Notes under the pieces: generated by a model
Told to the model about the DNA's origin: nothing
Seen by the model: the letters and a program-made list of their open reading frames with translations, nothing else
Databases searched by the model: none
Program-made: the position numbers and the translations under genes
From: a bacterium
GTDB taxonomy: Bacteria > Verrucomicrobiota > Verrucomicrobiia > Limisphaerales > UBA8199
DNA length: 57,128 bases
Assembly: GCA_021784555.1 (NCBI GenBank)
Contig: JAJYHY010000006.1
Span: 1 to 57,128 of the forward strand
Reading direction: 5' to 3'
Shown: one piece after another, positions 36,469 to 44,383 of the stretch
Numbering within the stretch: the first letter of the stretch is position 1
How the letters are laid out: each line of letters opens with the position of its first letter

Positions 36469-37755
36469 ATGAGCTTGGTGTTGAAGCGCGGAGCAGGCGG
36501 TTTGAGCTGCCTTCTGGCCTGCATGATAGCATGGCCGGCGGGAGCGGCCACGCATAGTGTCACGCTGGGGTGGCGCCCGAGCAGCGATCCGAAGGCGGCG
36601 GGTTCAGCCATCTATTGCGGGACGAGCAGCGGGGCTTATTCGACCCGCGTCGATGTTGGCACGAACACCGAAGTGACCATTTTCGGTCTGCAAGAGGGGA
36701 CGACCTACTACTTCGCCGCCACCGCCTACGACACCAATGGAGTGGAGGGCAGGTTGTCGAACGAGATTTCGTATCAAGTGCCCGTCTCCGGCGCCCAGAA
36801 CCTGCTGGTCAACGGCGGCTTCGAGCAGGGCTATTCGGGCTGGTTTGCCATGGGCAGCCAGACGCTCACCGGCCAGGGCAGCGACGGAACCAACGCGGTG
36901 CGGTTCAATCCGGGCTGGCCCAACGGCTTCCTGTCCCAGACCTTCGCCACCGCCAGCGGTCAGGCCTACGTGCTCTCGTGCGATATTGGCGCCGACTGGG
37001 GCGGCCCCGCCATTTCCGGGCCCGGTTTGGGGCATGGTGCGAGAATAGCCTTAGATATTGGTGCCGAGGGCAGCCCCGCCGTTGCCCTGAGCCTCCAGAT
37101 CACTGTCATCGGCGCCAACCCCCTTCTTTCCACGACTGTCAAGGTCTATGGCACCGGCAGCGGTGATTCTCTCTACATCTCGACCAACTTTACCTTCACC
37201 GCCGACGGTTCCACCGCCACTGTGGCCTTCCAGGATATCTCCGTGTCCTCCCTGAACGCTGGTCTGCTGCTGGATAACGTGTGCGTGTCCCCGCAAACCG
37301 CTCCGTCAGTCCCCTCCGCCCCGGCAAACACCAACCAGTTCCGGAGCGTCTCCGCCTCTCAGGCTCCAGTCAAAGGCAGCTCCGAGCACGGCTATTCGAG
37401 CTGGATCCAGGCGGGCAATCAGATAATCGCCAGCCATGTCTCCGCGGCCGGGCCGAGCGCCGACCCGCCGCTGAATAATGCGAGCATCACCCCGCAAATG
37501 AGGGGGCCTCCGAAGTTGAGAGCGGTCACGCGCCCTTCAGAACCGCCGGCAGGGGTGTTCTCAATCGCCCGCTCGCCCGAAGGCTTCAGGATTGAAGTCC
37601 GCGTGGAGGAAAAGGGGATTTATGAGGTTCAACGTTCCAGCGATCTCAGGTTGTGGCATCGGCTCGGCAGCGTGGCGGTGTCTAAACCCCAAACACTCGA
37701 GTTCCTGGATTGCGCTGCGCCCGCGAAGGCGCGGTTCTACAGGATTGTTCGGTAG
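36469..37755 (+). CDS. Secreted FN3 / carbohydrate-binding-like protein
   Basis: 428 residues from the ATG at 36469 (an ATG at 36445 is also in frame). A signal peptide ends at 'AWPAGA-A'. Residues ~30-110 are a fibronectin type III domain ('VTLGWRPSSDPKAAGSAIYCG', 'TYYFAATAYDTNGVEG', 'SNEISYQVP'). Residues ~112-275 form a jelly-roll carbohydrate-binding-like domain opening with 'NLLVNGGFEQGYSGW'. A broken second copy of that opening follows ('GSSEHGYSSWIQAGNQ'). The C-terminal 'GIYEVQRSSDLRLWHRLG...ARFYRIVR' is a tail seen in many verrucomicrobial secreted proteins. No PEP-CTERM helix is present, so it is not an obvious exosortase substrate. Confidence 0.8.
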   Translation: MSLVLKRGAGGLSCLLACMIAWPAGAATHSVTLGWRPSSDPKAAGSAIYCGTSSGAYSTRVDVGTNTEVTIFGLQEGTTYYFAATAYDTNGVEGRLSNEISYQVPVSGAQNLLVNGGFEQGYSGWFAMGSQTLTGQGSDGTNAVRFNPGWPNGFLSQTFATASGQAYVLSCDIGADWGGPAISGPGLGHGARIALDIGAEGSPAVALSLQITVIGANPLLSTTVKVYGTGSGDSLYISTNFTFTADGSTATVAFQDISVSSLNAGLLLDNVCVSPQTAPSVPSAPANTNQFRSVSASQAPVKGSSEHGYSSWIQAGNQIIASHVSAAGPSADPPLNNASITPQMRGPPKLRAVTRPSEPPAGVFSIARSPEGFRIEVRVEEKGIYEVQRSSDLRLWHRLGSVAVSKPQTLEFLDCAAPAKARFYRIVR

Positions 37756-37776
37756 CGAGCCAGCCTTACCCAGTTT

Positions 37777-37830
37777 GACACGAATTGCACGAATTACCGC
37801 GAATTCGTGTCAATTCGTGAAATTCGTGTC
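37777..37830. repeat. CACGAATT-type inverted repeat
   Basis: Arms 37777-37795 and 37812-37830 match at 18 of 19 bases around a short loop. Same motif style as the element at 30976-31110. It could serve as a terminator-like hairpin for the FN3 gene, but there is no T-run. Confidence 0.8.
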
Positions 37831-37840
37831 TTCCCAAGAA

Positions 37841-37890
37841 CTTGACCTGTTTTACAACGTGTTTTGAACTTCCAGGACTCTAGCCGAAGC
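37841..37890. repeat. Dispersed TTGACCTGT...CAACGTGTTTTG repeat, copy 1
   Basis: Resembles 47254-47304, sharing TTGACCTGT, CAACGTGTTTTG and a CTAG..CCGAA end in the same order. It sits just before the CDP-sugar genes. TTGACC could mimic a -35 box, but no -10 follows at the right distance. Confidence 0.6.
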
Positions 37891-37950
37891 TTCTTCTGGA
37901 CAAACTCGACGCTGTTCTGAGACATTGAAACTGCAACTAACAAGACGCGC

Positions 37951-39123
37951 ATGAAATCCAGCTTCTGGCAGGACAAGTCGGTGTTCCTCACCGGTCACAC
38001 CGGCTTCAAAGGGAGTTGGCTCAGTCTCTGGCTCCGGTTGATGGGAGCCAAACTCACCGGATATGCCCAGGCGCCGCCAACCTCACCTAGCCTTTTTGAC
38101 GTGGCGGGTGTTTCCAACGGCATGACCTCCGTGGAGGGCGACATCAGGGATTTGGCCCAGCTTCAGCGGGCCATGCAGGCCGCCAAGCCGGAAATCGTCA
38201 TTCACATGGCGGCGCAGGCCCTCGTGCGCGAATCCTTTGCGGACCCGGTTGGCACTTACGGCGCCAACGTGTTGGGAACGGTCAACCTGCTGGAGTCCGT
38301 CCGGCGGACCAAGGGCATCAAGGCGGTCGTGGTAGTCACCTCGGACAAGTGCTACAAGAATTACGAATGGCTCTGGTCCTATCGGGAACAGTCCCCGCTC
38401 GGAGGCGATGACCCTTACAGCAGCAGCAAGGCCTGCGCCGAGTTGGTCGTTCATTCCTTCCGCCAGTCCTTTTTCAATCCCACCCGCTTCGACGAACACC
38501 GAGTCGCCGTCGCCTCCGCCCGCGCCGGCAACGTCATTGGCGGCGGCGACTGGGCCAGGGACCGCCTCGTGCCGGACGCCATGCGCGCCTTGCTGAGTGG
38601 CAGCGTTATCTCGATCCGCAACCCCCGGTTTACGCGGCCGTGGCAGCATGTGTTGGACCCCCTCAACGGCTACCTGACGCTGGCCGAGGGTCTCTATAAG
38701 GATGGCGCGCGTTGCGCCGGTTCGTGGAATTTCGGGCCCTATGACTTCGATGAAAAGACGGTGGGCTGCATCGCGGAGCGGCTCCACGCCCTGTGGGGCA
38801 AACCCTTTGAGTGGGAACGGGATGAGAAACCCAGCCCGCACGAGTACGCGACGCTCAAGCTGGATTCGTCCAAGGCGCGCGCGCTGCTGGGCTGGGGGCC
38901 CAAGCTGGACCTGCCCACCACCCTTCGTTGGATCGTGGAGTGGTATAAGGCTTATCAGGCAAAGGGCGATATGCGCGGCATCACGGAAGGGCAGATCCGC
39001 GCCTTTATGAAACGCAGCGCGCTTGCTCCCAGCGGGGATAGCTCACCCAGCCCGGACCGGCACGCGACGGCTCCCTTGCCCGAGAACGTCGGAACCTGCA
39101 CGGCGGAGGCCATCCTCGACTGA
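37951..39123 (+). CDS. rfbG: CDP-glucose 4,6-dehydratase
   Basis: 390 residues of the SDR superfamily. 'VFLTGHTGFKGSWLSLWL' is the signature NAD-binding start of RfbG. The catalytic Tyr-Lys lies in 'DDPYSSSKACAEL', preceded by 'YEWLWSYREQSPLGG'; 'TSDKCYKN' and 'RAGNVIGGGDWARDRLVPD' are also typical. It makes CDP-4-keto-6-deoxyglucose, the entry to CDP-linked 6-deoxy and dideoxy sugars. The last ~35 residues are poorly conserved. The partner glucose-1-phosphate cytidylyltransferase (rfbF) is not in the window. The methyltransferase gene follows within 25 bases. Confidence 0.92.
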   Translation: MKSSFWQDKSVFLTGHTGFKGSWLSLWLRLMGAKLTGYAQAPPTSPSLFDVAGVSNGMTSVEGDIRDLAQLQRAMQAAKPEIVIHMAAQALVRESFADPVGTYGANVLGTVNLLESVRRTKGIKAVVVVTSDKCYKNYEWLWSYREQSPLGGDDPYSSSKACAELVVHSFRQSFFNPTRFDEHRVAVASARAGNVIGGGDWARDRLVPDAMRALLSGSVISIRNPRFTRPWQHVLDPLNGYLTLAEGLYKDGARCAGSWNFGPYDFDEKTVGCIAERLHALWGKPFEWERDEKPSPHEYATLKLDSSKARALLGWGPKLDLPTTLRWIVEWYKAYQAKGDMRGITEGQIRAFMKRSALAPSGDSSPSPDRHATAPLPENVGTCTAEAILD

Positions 39124-39147
39124 TCGTTGTTGGCGCTCGCTAGAAAT

Positions 39148-40446
39148 ATGCCGGCCACCATTGCATCCGTCGCGGCTGCGCCGCCGCCAACTCGCGACGG
39201 CCAAACACAGCCGCGTCCCTGCCGGTTCTGCGGCGCGGAGTTGCGCACCGTGATGTGCGACCTGGGCATGTCGCCGCTCTCCAACTCCTACGTCCCTTTT
39301 GCCAGGGTCAATGACGCCGAGAAGTTCTATCCCTTGAAAGTGTGGGTCTGCGACAGGTGCTTCCTCGCCCAACTCGACGAGTTCGAGACACCCGACGCTC
39401 TGTTCAGCAGTTACCTCTATTTCTCCAGCTTCTCAACAAGCTGGGTCGAGCACGCCCGCAGGTACTGCGAAATGATGATCGCCCGCTTCGGCCTCGGCGC
39501 CAAGAGCCACGTCGTGGAAATCGCCAGCAACGACGGCTACCTGCTCCAGCACTTCAAGGCGCGCGGCATCCCGGTGCTGGGGATTGAACCGGCCGCAAAC
39601 ATTGCCAAGGCCGCCTGGGAACAGAAGCAGATCCCCTCGCTGGTGAAGTTTTTCGGCGTGGCCACCGCCAGGGAACTGGTTGCGGAGGGCAAGAGCGCCG
39701 ACCTGCTGCTCGGCAACAATGTGCTGGCTCATGTGCCCAACCTTGAGGATTTCGTGGGCGGTCTGAAGATCGCCCTGAAGCCGGACGGGGTGATGACTCT
39801 TGAATTCCCCCACCTCCTGCGGCTCATTGAGGAAAACCAGTTCGACACGATTTACCACGAGCATTTTTCTTACCTGTCGTTTATCGCCGTTCTGAAGATA
39901 TTCGCGCGGCACGGCCTGACTCTGTTCGACGTGGAACAAATTCCCACCCACGGGGGCTCCTTGCGCATTTTTGGCCGGCACACCGAGAGCGGCTCGCCCT
40001 CGATGGTTGTCTCCGAGAGAGTCGAGGCGTTGCGTCAGAAGGAGATCGATTTCGGCCTAACGCGCATGGAGACTTACGAGGCTTTTGGCGCGAAGGTCAG
40101 GGCCACCAAGCGCAAACTGCTGCGCTTCCTGATCGACGCCAACGAACAAGGCAAGTCCGTGGTGTGCTACGGGGCCGCCGCCAAAGGGGTGACGCTGGTC
40201 AATTATTGCGGCGTGCGAGATGACCTCGTGGACTACGTCGTGGATAAAAGCCCCTACAAACAGAACCATTTCATGCCCGGAGTGCGCCTTCCCATTTACG
40301 GTCCGGAACGGATCTTCGAGACCCGCCCCGACTACGTTCTGATCCTGCCGTGGAACTTGAAGGCCGAGATCAGCGGGCAGTTGGCCGCGATACGAGAGTG
40401 GGGCGGACAATTCGTGGTGCCGATTCCAGAGGTGAAGGTGCTTTGA
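39148..40446 (+). CDS. Sugar C-methyltransferase (NDP-hexose type)
   Basis: 432 residues from the ATG at 39148; a TTG at 39127 is possible. The zinc-binding N-terminus uses the cysteine pairs of 'CRFCGAEL' and 'VCDRCFLAQ' together with 'DLGMSPLSNSY'. The SAM domain has 'VVEIASNDGYLLQHF' and 'GIEPAANIA', followed by the EFPHL and YHEHFSY motifs of the family. The C-terminal half carries 'GAAAKGVTLVNYCGV'. These are the three parts of NDP-4-keto-hexose C-3 methyltransferases. Next to rfbG it should methylate a CDP-4-keto-6-deoxyhexose and give a branched sugar; stereochemistry and final product are unknown. Confidence 0.88.
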   Translation: MPATIASVAAAPPPTRDGQTQPRPCRFCGAELRTVMCDLGMSPLSNSYVPFARVNDAEKFYPLKVWVCDRCFLAQLDEFETPDALFSSYLYFSSFSTSWVEHARRYCEMMIARFGLGAKSHVVEIASNDGYLLQHFKARGIPVLGIEPAANIAKAAWEQKQIPSLVKFFGVATARELVAEGKSADLLLGNNVLAHVPNLEDFVGGLKIALKPDGVMTLEFPHLLRLIEENQFDTIYHEHFSYLSFIAVLKIFARHGLTLFDVEQIPTHGGSLRIFGRHTESGSPSMVVSERVEALRQKEIDFGLTRMETYEAFGAKVRATKRKLLRFLIDANEQGKSVVCYGAAAKGVTLVNYCGVRDDLVDYVVDKSPYKQNHFMPGVRLPIYGPERIFETRPDYVLILPWNLKAEISGQLAAIREWGGQFVVPIPEVKVL

Positions 40447-40486
40447 CCCGGCGGGACAGGGCGGGTGCGCCCGGGGCGACGCCAAT

Positions 40487-41014
40487 ATGGAATTTACTGA
40501 GACCAAACTTGCCGGGGCGTTTATCCTCGACGTGGAGCGCCAGGAAGACCCTCGCGGTTTCTTTGCCCGGGTGTTTTGCGTCCACGAGCTCGAGGCGAAG
40601 GGGCTGAATGCCCGGGTCGTCCAATGCAGTATCAGCTTCAGCCGACGCAAGGGAACGATTCGCGGGATGCATTGGCAAGAGCCGCCAATGGCCGAGGTGA
40701 AAGTCATCCGCTGCACTCGAGGCGCGCTCCTTGATGTCATTGTGGATTTGCGTCCCGGTTCCCCGACGCGTCTGCAACATATTTCCGTTGAGTTGAGCGA
40801 GAACAACGGACGCATGCTTTACATCCCGGAGGGTTTCGCGCACGGATTTCAGACGCTGGCCGATGAAACGGAGGCCCTTTACCAAATGACACAGTTTTTT
40901 GCGCCGGAGTGCGCCAGGGGCGCCCGTTGGAATGACCCCGGCTTTGGCATCCACTGGCCCTTGCCCGAGCCCATTCTCAATGAGCGCGACCGCTCCTGGC
41001 CCGATTTCCATTAA
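40487..41014 (+). CDS. dTDP-4-dehydrorhamnose 3,5-epimerase family protein
   Basis: 175 residues, the usual RmlC length. 'DPRGFFARVF', 'TIRGMHWQ' (catalytic His) and 'IPEGFAHGFQTL' are the RmlC signatures. In this cluster it probably epimerises the C-methylated CDP-4-keto sugar rather than dTDP-rhamnose precursors, since no dTDP-glucose genes are near. No ketoreductase follows directly, so the final reduction step must come from elsewhere. Confidence 0.88.
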   Translation: MEFTETKLAGAFILDVERQEDPRGFFARVFCVHELEAKGLNARVVQCSISFSRRKGTIRGMHWQEPPMAEVKVIRCTRGALLDVIVDLRPGSPTRLQHISVELSENNGRMLYIPEGFAHGFQTLADETEALYQMTQFFAPECARGARWNDPGFGIHWPLPEPILNERDRSWPDFH

Positions 41015-41018
41015 CTAT

Positions 41019-41141
41019 AACCGCTCAGGCGAGCCGCCAGGCGCACGTGACAGGAGCGCGGACGTTCTCGTCCGCGTCCCCCGGAAGCCCGCAGTCGCGG
41101 ACGAGGGCGTCCGCGCTCCTATCAGCACCTGAGCAGTTACA
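41019..41141. repeat. GC-rich nested palindromic element
   Basis: Inner arms 41051-41076 and 41096-41121 are inverted copies of the GGAGCGCGGACG..CTCGTCCGCG motif (about 23-24 of 26 bases). Outer ends near 41019-41033 and 41126-41140 are also inverted (CGCCTGAGCGGTTAT versus CACCTGAGCAGTTAC). The right part recurs at 27499-27526. A strong hairpin at the end of the CDP-sugar genes; it may end their transcript. Confidence 0.8.
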
Positions 41142-41172
41142 TTCCGAGTTCCTCGATTTCCCCGATGCCGGG

Positions 41173-41721
41173 TTAGGTTTGAGCCGTCAGGGCGCGGGTT
41201 GCCGTTTCAGAACCGGTGATTAATAGACCGGCGCCGAAAACCAGGAGGCCAACCAGGATGAGAACCGGGGCCACGAGGCCAACGACCGCGAGAATGCCCA
41301 GGACAACCCCGGCCAACCCGATGAAGAGTCGTCCGCTCAAGAGCACGGCGGCGCCCAAGGCAATGACGGCCGCTGCCAGCAAGACGGTCGAGGCTACTCC
41401 GAGCAACGACAGAATACCCAGCACGACCGCGGCTAGTCCGCCCAGAAAATCCGCATCAACCGACCCCTGAGAGAACTGGATTTCCGTGCGCTGGTAAGGT
41501 TGGTTCGTACTGGCCGTCTGGAAGGGCCTCATGCCCCAGACACCGCCTTCCATGAGGATCGCGGCGCCGACAACTATCGTTGCCACTGCGGCCAGAATAG
41601 CCGGCCATATACCGGCCAATCCCACGATGGCCAAGGCAATCGTCGCGAAAGCCCCGAATGCCTCCATGATGGAACTGCCGGCGATGGTTTTGGATTTGGT
41701 TTCCGTTGCTGAAGATTGCAT
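41173..41721 (-). CDS. Small multi-helix membrane protein (unknown)
   Basis: 182 residues from the ATG at 41721; a longer frame to 41856 runs through an inverted repeat and is unlikely. Two blocks of two to three hydrophobic helices, rich in Ala/Gly/Val/Leu, flank a polar loop ('YQRTEIQFSQGSVDADF'). The halves resemble each other ('LAAVVLGILSLLGVAS' and 'LAGVVLGILAVVGLVAP'), suggesting internal duplication. No family is recognised. It is divergent from the UPF0104 gene. Confidence 0.6.
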   Translation of the reverse strand: MQSSATETKSKTIAGSSIMEAFGAFATIALAIVGLAGIWPAILAAVATIVVGAAILMEGGVWGMRPFQTASTNQPYQRTEIQFSQGSVDADFLGGLAAVVLGILSLLGVASTVLLAAAVIALGAAVLLSGRLFIGLAGVVLGILAVVGLVAPVLILVGLLVFGAGLLITGSETATRALTAQT

Positions 41722-41795
41722 TGTAGCTGCGTGTGTTTGTGTGCCATTCAAGCTCAAGACAGGGGTCCACCTACTACTGGCGTGAAACGTAAAAT

Positions 41796-41853
41796 GTGAA
41801 ACGTGAGGCGCCCTTGGCGGGATGGGGCTCGGGAGGTAGGACTCACGTTTCAC
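41796..41853. repeat. 12-bp perfect inverted repeat between divergent genes
   Basis: GTGAAACGTGAG (41796-41807) and CTCACGTTTCAC (41842-41853). It lies in the 285-base divergent region and could bind a regulator or form a hairpin. A degenerate GTGAAACGT copy also lies at 41782. Confidence 0.6.
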
Positions 41854-42006
41854 CATTTCCTTGCTATGGCGCTAGCGCTCGCGGACATAAATGACGCCGG
41901 AAGAATTATCGGAGAGGCTGTGGAGTAGAGATCCTCGCCCAATCAGTCTCCATCGCGGAATCCGATCGGCGTCCGAGCCATTCTGATCCGGCCAGGAGCC
42001 GCCCCA

Positions 42007-43062
42007 ATGACAAATGATCAATGCCCAATGCCCAATGAGAAACCCCGCTCAGCGGCCAGGCAATGGCTATGGGTGGTCTTGAGCTACGGCATAGCTGCCG
42101 GCTGCCTGTACTGGGTCTTTCACGGCATTCCTCTTCGTTCATTGCTTCATTCATTTGAGGGGGTGGAGTGGGAATGGATTGCGCCGGCGGTGGGGCTGGA
42201 TTTGGCGGTCTATTTCCTGGCGGGATGGGAATGGCAGTTGCTGTTGCGCTCGGTCGGGCGCCTGAGGCTGGTCCAGACCATCCAAGCGATCTTTGCAGGC
42301 CGTTTTGCGAATGACCTGCTGCCGGTGCATGTCGGCTACGTGATTCGGCTCTACCTGGCCTCGCGTTGGACGAACCGGAGCGTCGCCTCGGTAGTGCCTT
42401 CGTTGCTGGTCGAACGGTTCTTCGATTCGTTATGGCTGGCGCTGGGTATCGGCCTGACCGTCCTTTTCTTTCCGCTACCGGCGCGCTTTGTCCGGACGGG
42501 AGAGGGCCTTGGAGTTGGTATCGTATTAGGCGTCCTGGCGGTGACGGGGATAGTGCTGCGCCGCAAGAACCGTGCTGACGGTTCATGCCGTCCGATCTTG
42601 GGGCGTTGGAAGGTGTCGCGGAAGATTGGGGAGTTTGTGGGCAAGGTGGCTGACGGGATGCGGGGCATTGGGCGGCCAGATATGGTTTTGGCGGCGGCGG
42701 GGATTTCGGTGCTGAAGCTGATCGCCTTTGTGCTGGCATTTCTGATGCTCGTTTGGGCGTACGGATTTCAGTTTTCCGTCCGGACATTTCTGGCGGTTTT
42801 CGTCGTAGCTTATACTGGCCTCTCCATCCCGAGCACCCCCGCCAGCGTCGGGGTGTTTCAGTTGTTCTGTGTGGCCGGACTGAGGTTTTTCGGCGTTTCG
42901 AGGTCGGAGGCCGGCAGCTTTGCGCTGCTGGCCTTTGTCGTGCTCAACGCCCCACTATCGGTCGGTGGATTTGTGGCTCTGGCCCAAAGCGGCCTTTCGT
43001 GGCGGCAGATTCGCCAGCGGCTCCGCTCCTCTCACGACCTGAGGCCGCGCGCAGATTCCTGA
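42007..43062 (+). CDS. UPF0104/LPG-synthase-like membrane protein
   Basis: 351 residues with about eight membrane helices. 'IFAGRFANDLLPVHVGYVIRLYLASRW' and 'VPSLLVERFFDSLWLALG' are the conserved core of the lysylphosphatidylglycerol synthase transmembrane/AglD family, and 'IPSTPASVGVFQ' is its late signature. Such proteins act in lipid flipping or glycan transfer; the role here is open. The first ~12 residues (MTNDQCPMPNEK) are encoded by a piece of the ATGCCCAATG repeat. The 3' end overlaps the convergent gene at 42944 by 119 bases. Confidence 0.8.
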   Translation: MTNDQCPMPNEKPRSAARQWLWVVLSYGIAAGCLYWVFHGIPLRSLLHSFEGVEWEWIAPAVGLDLAVYFLAGWEWQLLLRSVGRLRLVQTIQAIFAGRFANDLLPVHVGYVIRLYLASRWTNRSVASVVPSLLVERFFDSLWLALGIGLTVLFFPLPARFVRTGEGLGVGIVLGVLAVTGIVLRRKNRADGSCRPILGRWKVSRKIGEFVGKVADGMRGIGRPDMVLAAAGISVLKLIAFVLAFLMLVWAYGFQFSVRTFLAVFVVAYTGLSIPSTPASVGVFQLFCVAGLRFFGVSRSEAGSFALLAFVVLNAPLSVGGFVALAQSGLSWRQIRQRLRSSHDLRPRADS

Positions 43063-44383
43063 TGATTTCTTCGTAGGCCCTTTGATCAAAGGCAAGATGG
43101 GCAGGGTCACAGTTTAGTTGTCCCTCGAAATTCGTAATCGTGCTGGTGGGAAGCACCACAATGGGCCAGGACACCTTCTCTTGGCCGCCCAGAATGACCG
43201 AGAGGCGCAGGCGGACGTGTTCGTCCCGGAATCGGGGTTCAAGGCTGGCGAGGTCGAATTTCGGCAGCCTGACTCGTCGAGAGGTCTTGATGAGGCGCGT
43301 GAAGCATTCGGTTTCCTGAAGCACACGGTCGCCGAGCAGGATGCGCCCGGTGTACTTGAAGAGCGTATTGGGAGCGGGAATCCCGCTCTCAATGCGGACG
43401 GAGGGCCAAAAGGCGGCGTGCTTGTCCCAGCGCAGGGCCCCAATCTGGCGCTCCACCCGGCCATCAAGGGTCTCTCCATACACTTCCACGGCGCCGGCTC
43501 TGACCTGCCCCAGCCATGCCCTCTGGGTAATGACCCGAAAGTTGAAGGTGGCGACGGTTCGTCCGCCGAGTGAGGCGGTGAGGCGGTACGAACCGGGGTG
43601 GGAACTCAATCCGAGGCTCTTGAGGGCAACAGGCGGTCCTTTGATACGGGTGGCGCCCCGGCCAAGTGTCGCCGGTCGCGGCTCCAGCGCCCGCCGCCGC
43701 TTGCCGGTCTCCAAAGTGAGCTTAAGGGTGGTGTCAAGGGGAGGCAGCACGGCGCTCAACTCGGTCGCGGGCACGGTGAATTCGGGAATAACGAAATCGC
43801 TCGTTTCGACCGCCACGTCGCTGAGACGCCAGTGGCCCCCGCTCTGAACCCACGTCCGCCGGTTCTCGGCCCGCGCGCTTTCCAGGCGCAACCTCTGAGC
43901 CGTCCCTTCATCGACGGCCTTGAGGGAGAGCCGCTTGAGCACCTGTCCCTTCTCTTTGTCGCGAATCTGAAACTCGACATTGCCTCGTCGGGCCAGAAGC
44001 CATTGCGGCAAGCGCACTCGAACGTGCGTGGTCCATCCGGTGGAGAACTGTTGGAGGCGACACCCCCCCTCTTCATGCGGCGGCGGGGTTTGGAATGGGA
44101 GGCTCCGGATGGGGATGGGCAAACTCCAGTGAAAACCACCGGACTGGCTAGAAAGGCCAAGTTCAAGACCTCCGCCCTCCCTGGTATGAGCCGCGAGGAT
44201 CGGCCAGCGCACGGTAAAGGCTATCTCCGTCTTGCCCGCCAGGTTCAAAAAGGCCCCCGGCAAGGCGAGTGAGCGATTCGCCCCCACCGAGACGCAATGG
44301 ATGTCCTCGATCTGCGTTTGGAAGAGCCGCCGCACCCAGCGTCCCGCTCGGCTCGCTACTCGGCTCAGAGCACCGGGCTTCAT
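42944..44383 (-). CDS. Unknown 479-residue protein coupled to the E1-like gene
   Basis: No family recognised. The ATG at 44383 overlaps the E1-like gene's stop (ATGA), so the two are translated together. No signal peptide and no membrane helix; an Arg-rich start (SRVASRAGRWVRRLF) precedes a largely beta-strand chain with alternating hydrophobics ('WTTHVRVRLPQWLLARRGNVEFQIRD', 'GSYRLTASLGGRTVATFNFRVI'), suggesting Ig-like or jelly-roll domains in tandem. The last ~35 residues (RAASGRERSGAAGES...) are low-complexity and overlap the convergent gene by 119 bases, so the original stop may be lost. Its position suggests a target, adaptor or effector of the conjugation system; this is inference. Confidence 0.7.
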   Translation of the reverse strand: MKPGALSRVASRAGRWVRRLFQTQIEDIHCVSVGANRSLALPGAFLNLAGKTEIAFTVRWPILAAHTREGGGLELGLSSQSGGFHWSLPIPIRSLPFQTPPPHEEGGCRLQQFSTGWTTHVRVRLPQWLLARRGNVEFQIRDKEKGQVLKRLSLKAVDEGTAQRLRLESARAENRRTWVQSGGHWRLSDVAVETSDFVIPEFTVPATELSAVLPPLDTTLKLTLETGKRRRALEPRPATLGRGATRIKGPPVALKSLGLSSHPGSYRLTASLGGRTVATFNFRVITQRAWLGQVRAGAVEVYGETLDGRVERQIGALRWDKHAAFWPSVRIESGIPAPNTLFKYTGRILLGDRVLQETECFTRLIKTSRRVRLPKFDLASLEPRFRDEHVRLRLSVILGGQEKVSWPIVVLPTSTITNFEGQLNCDPAHLAFDQRAYEEIIRNLRAASGRERSGAAGESAATKGRFGPEPQIHRPIVGR

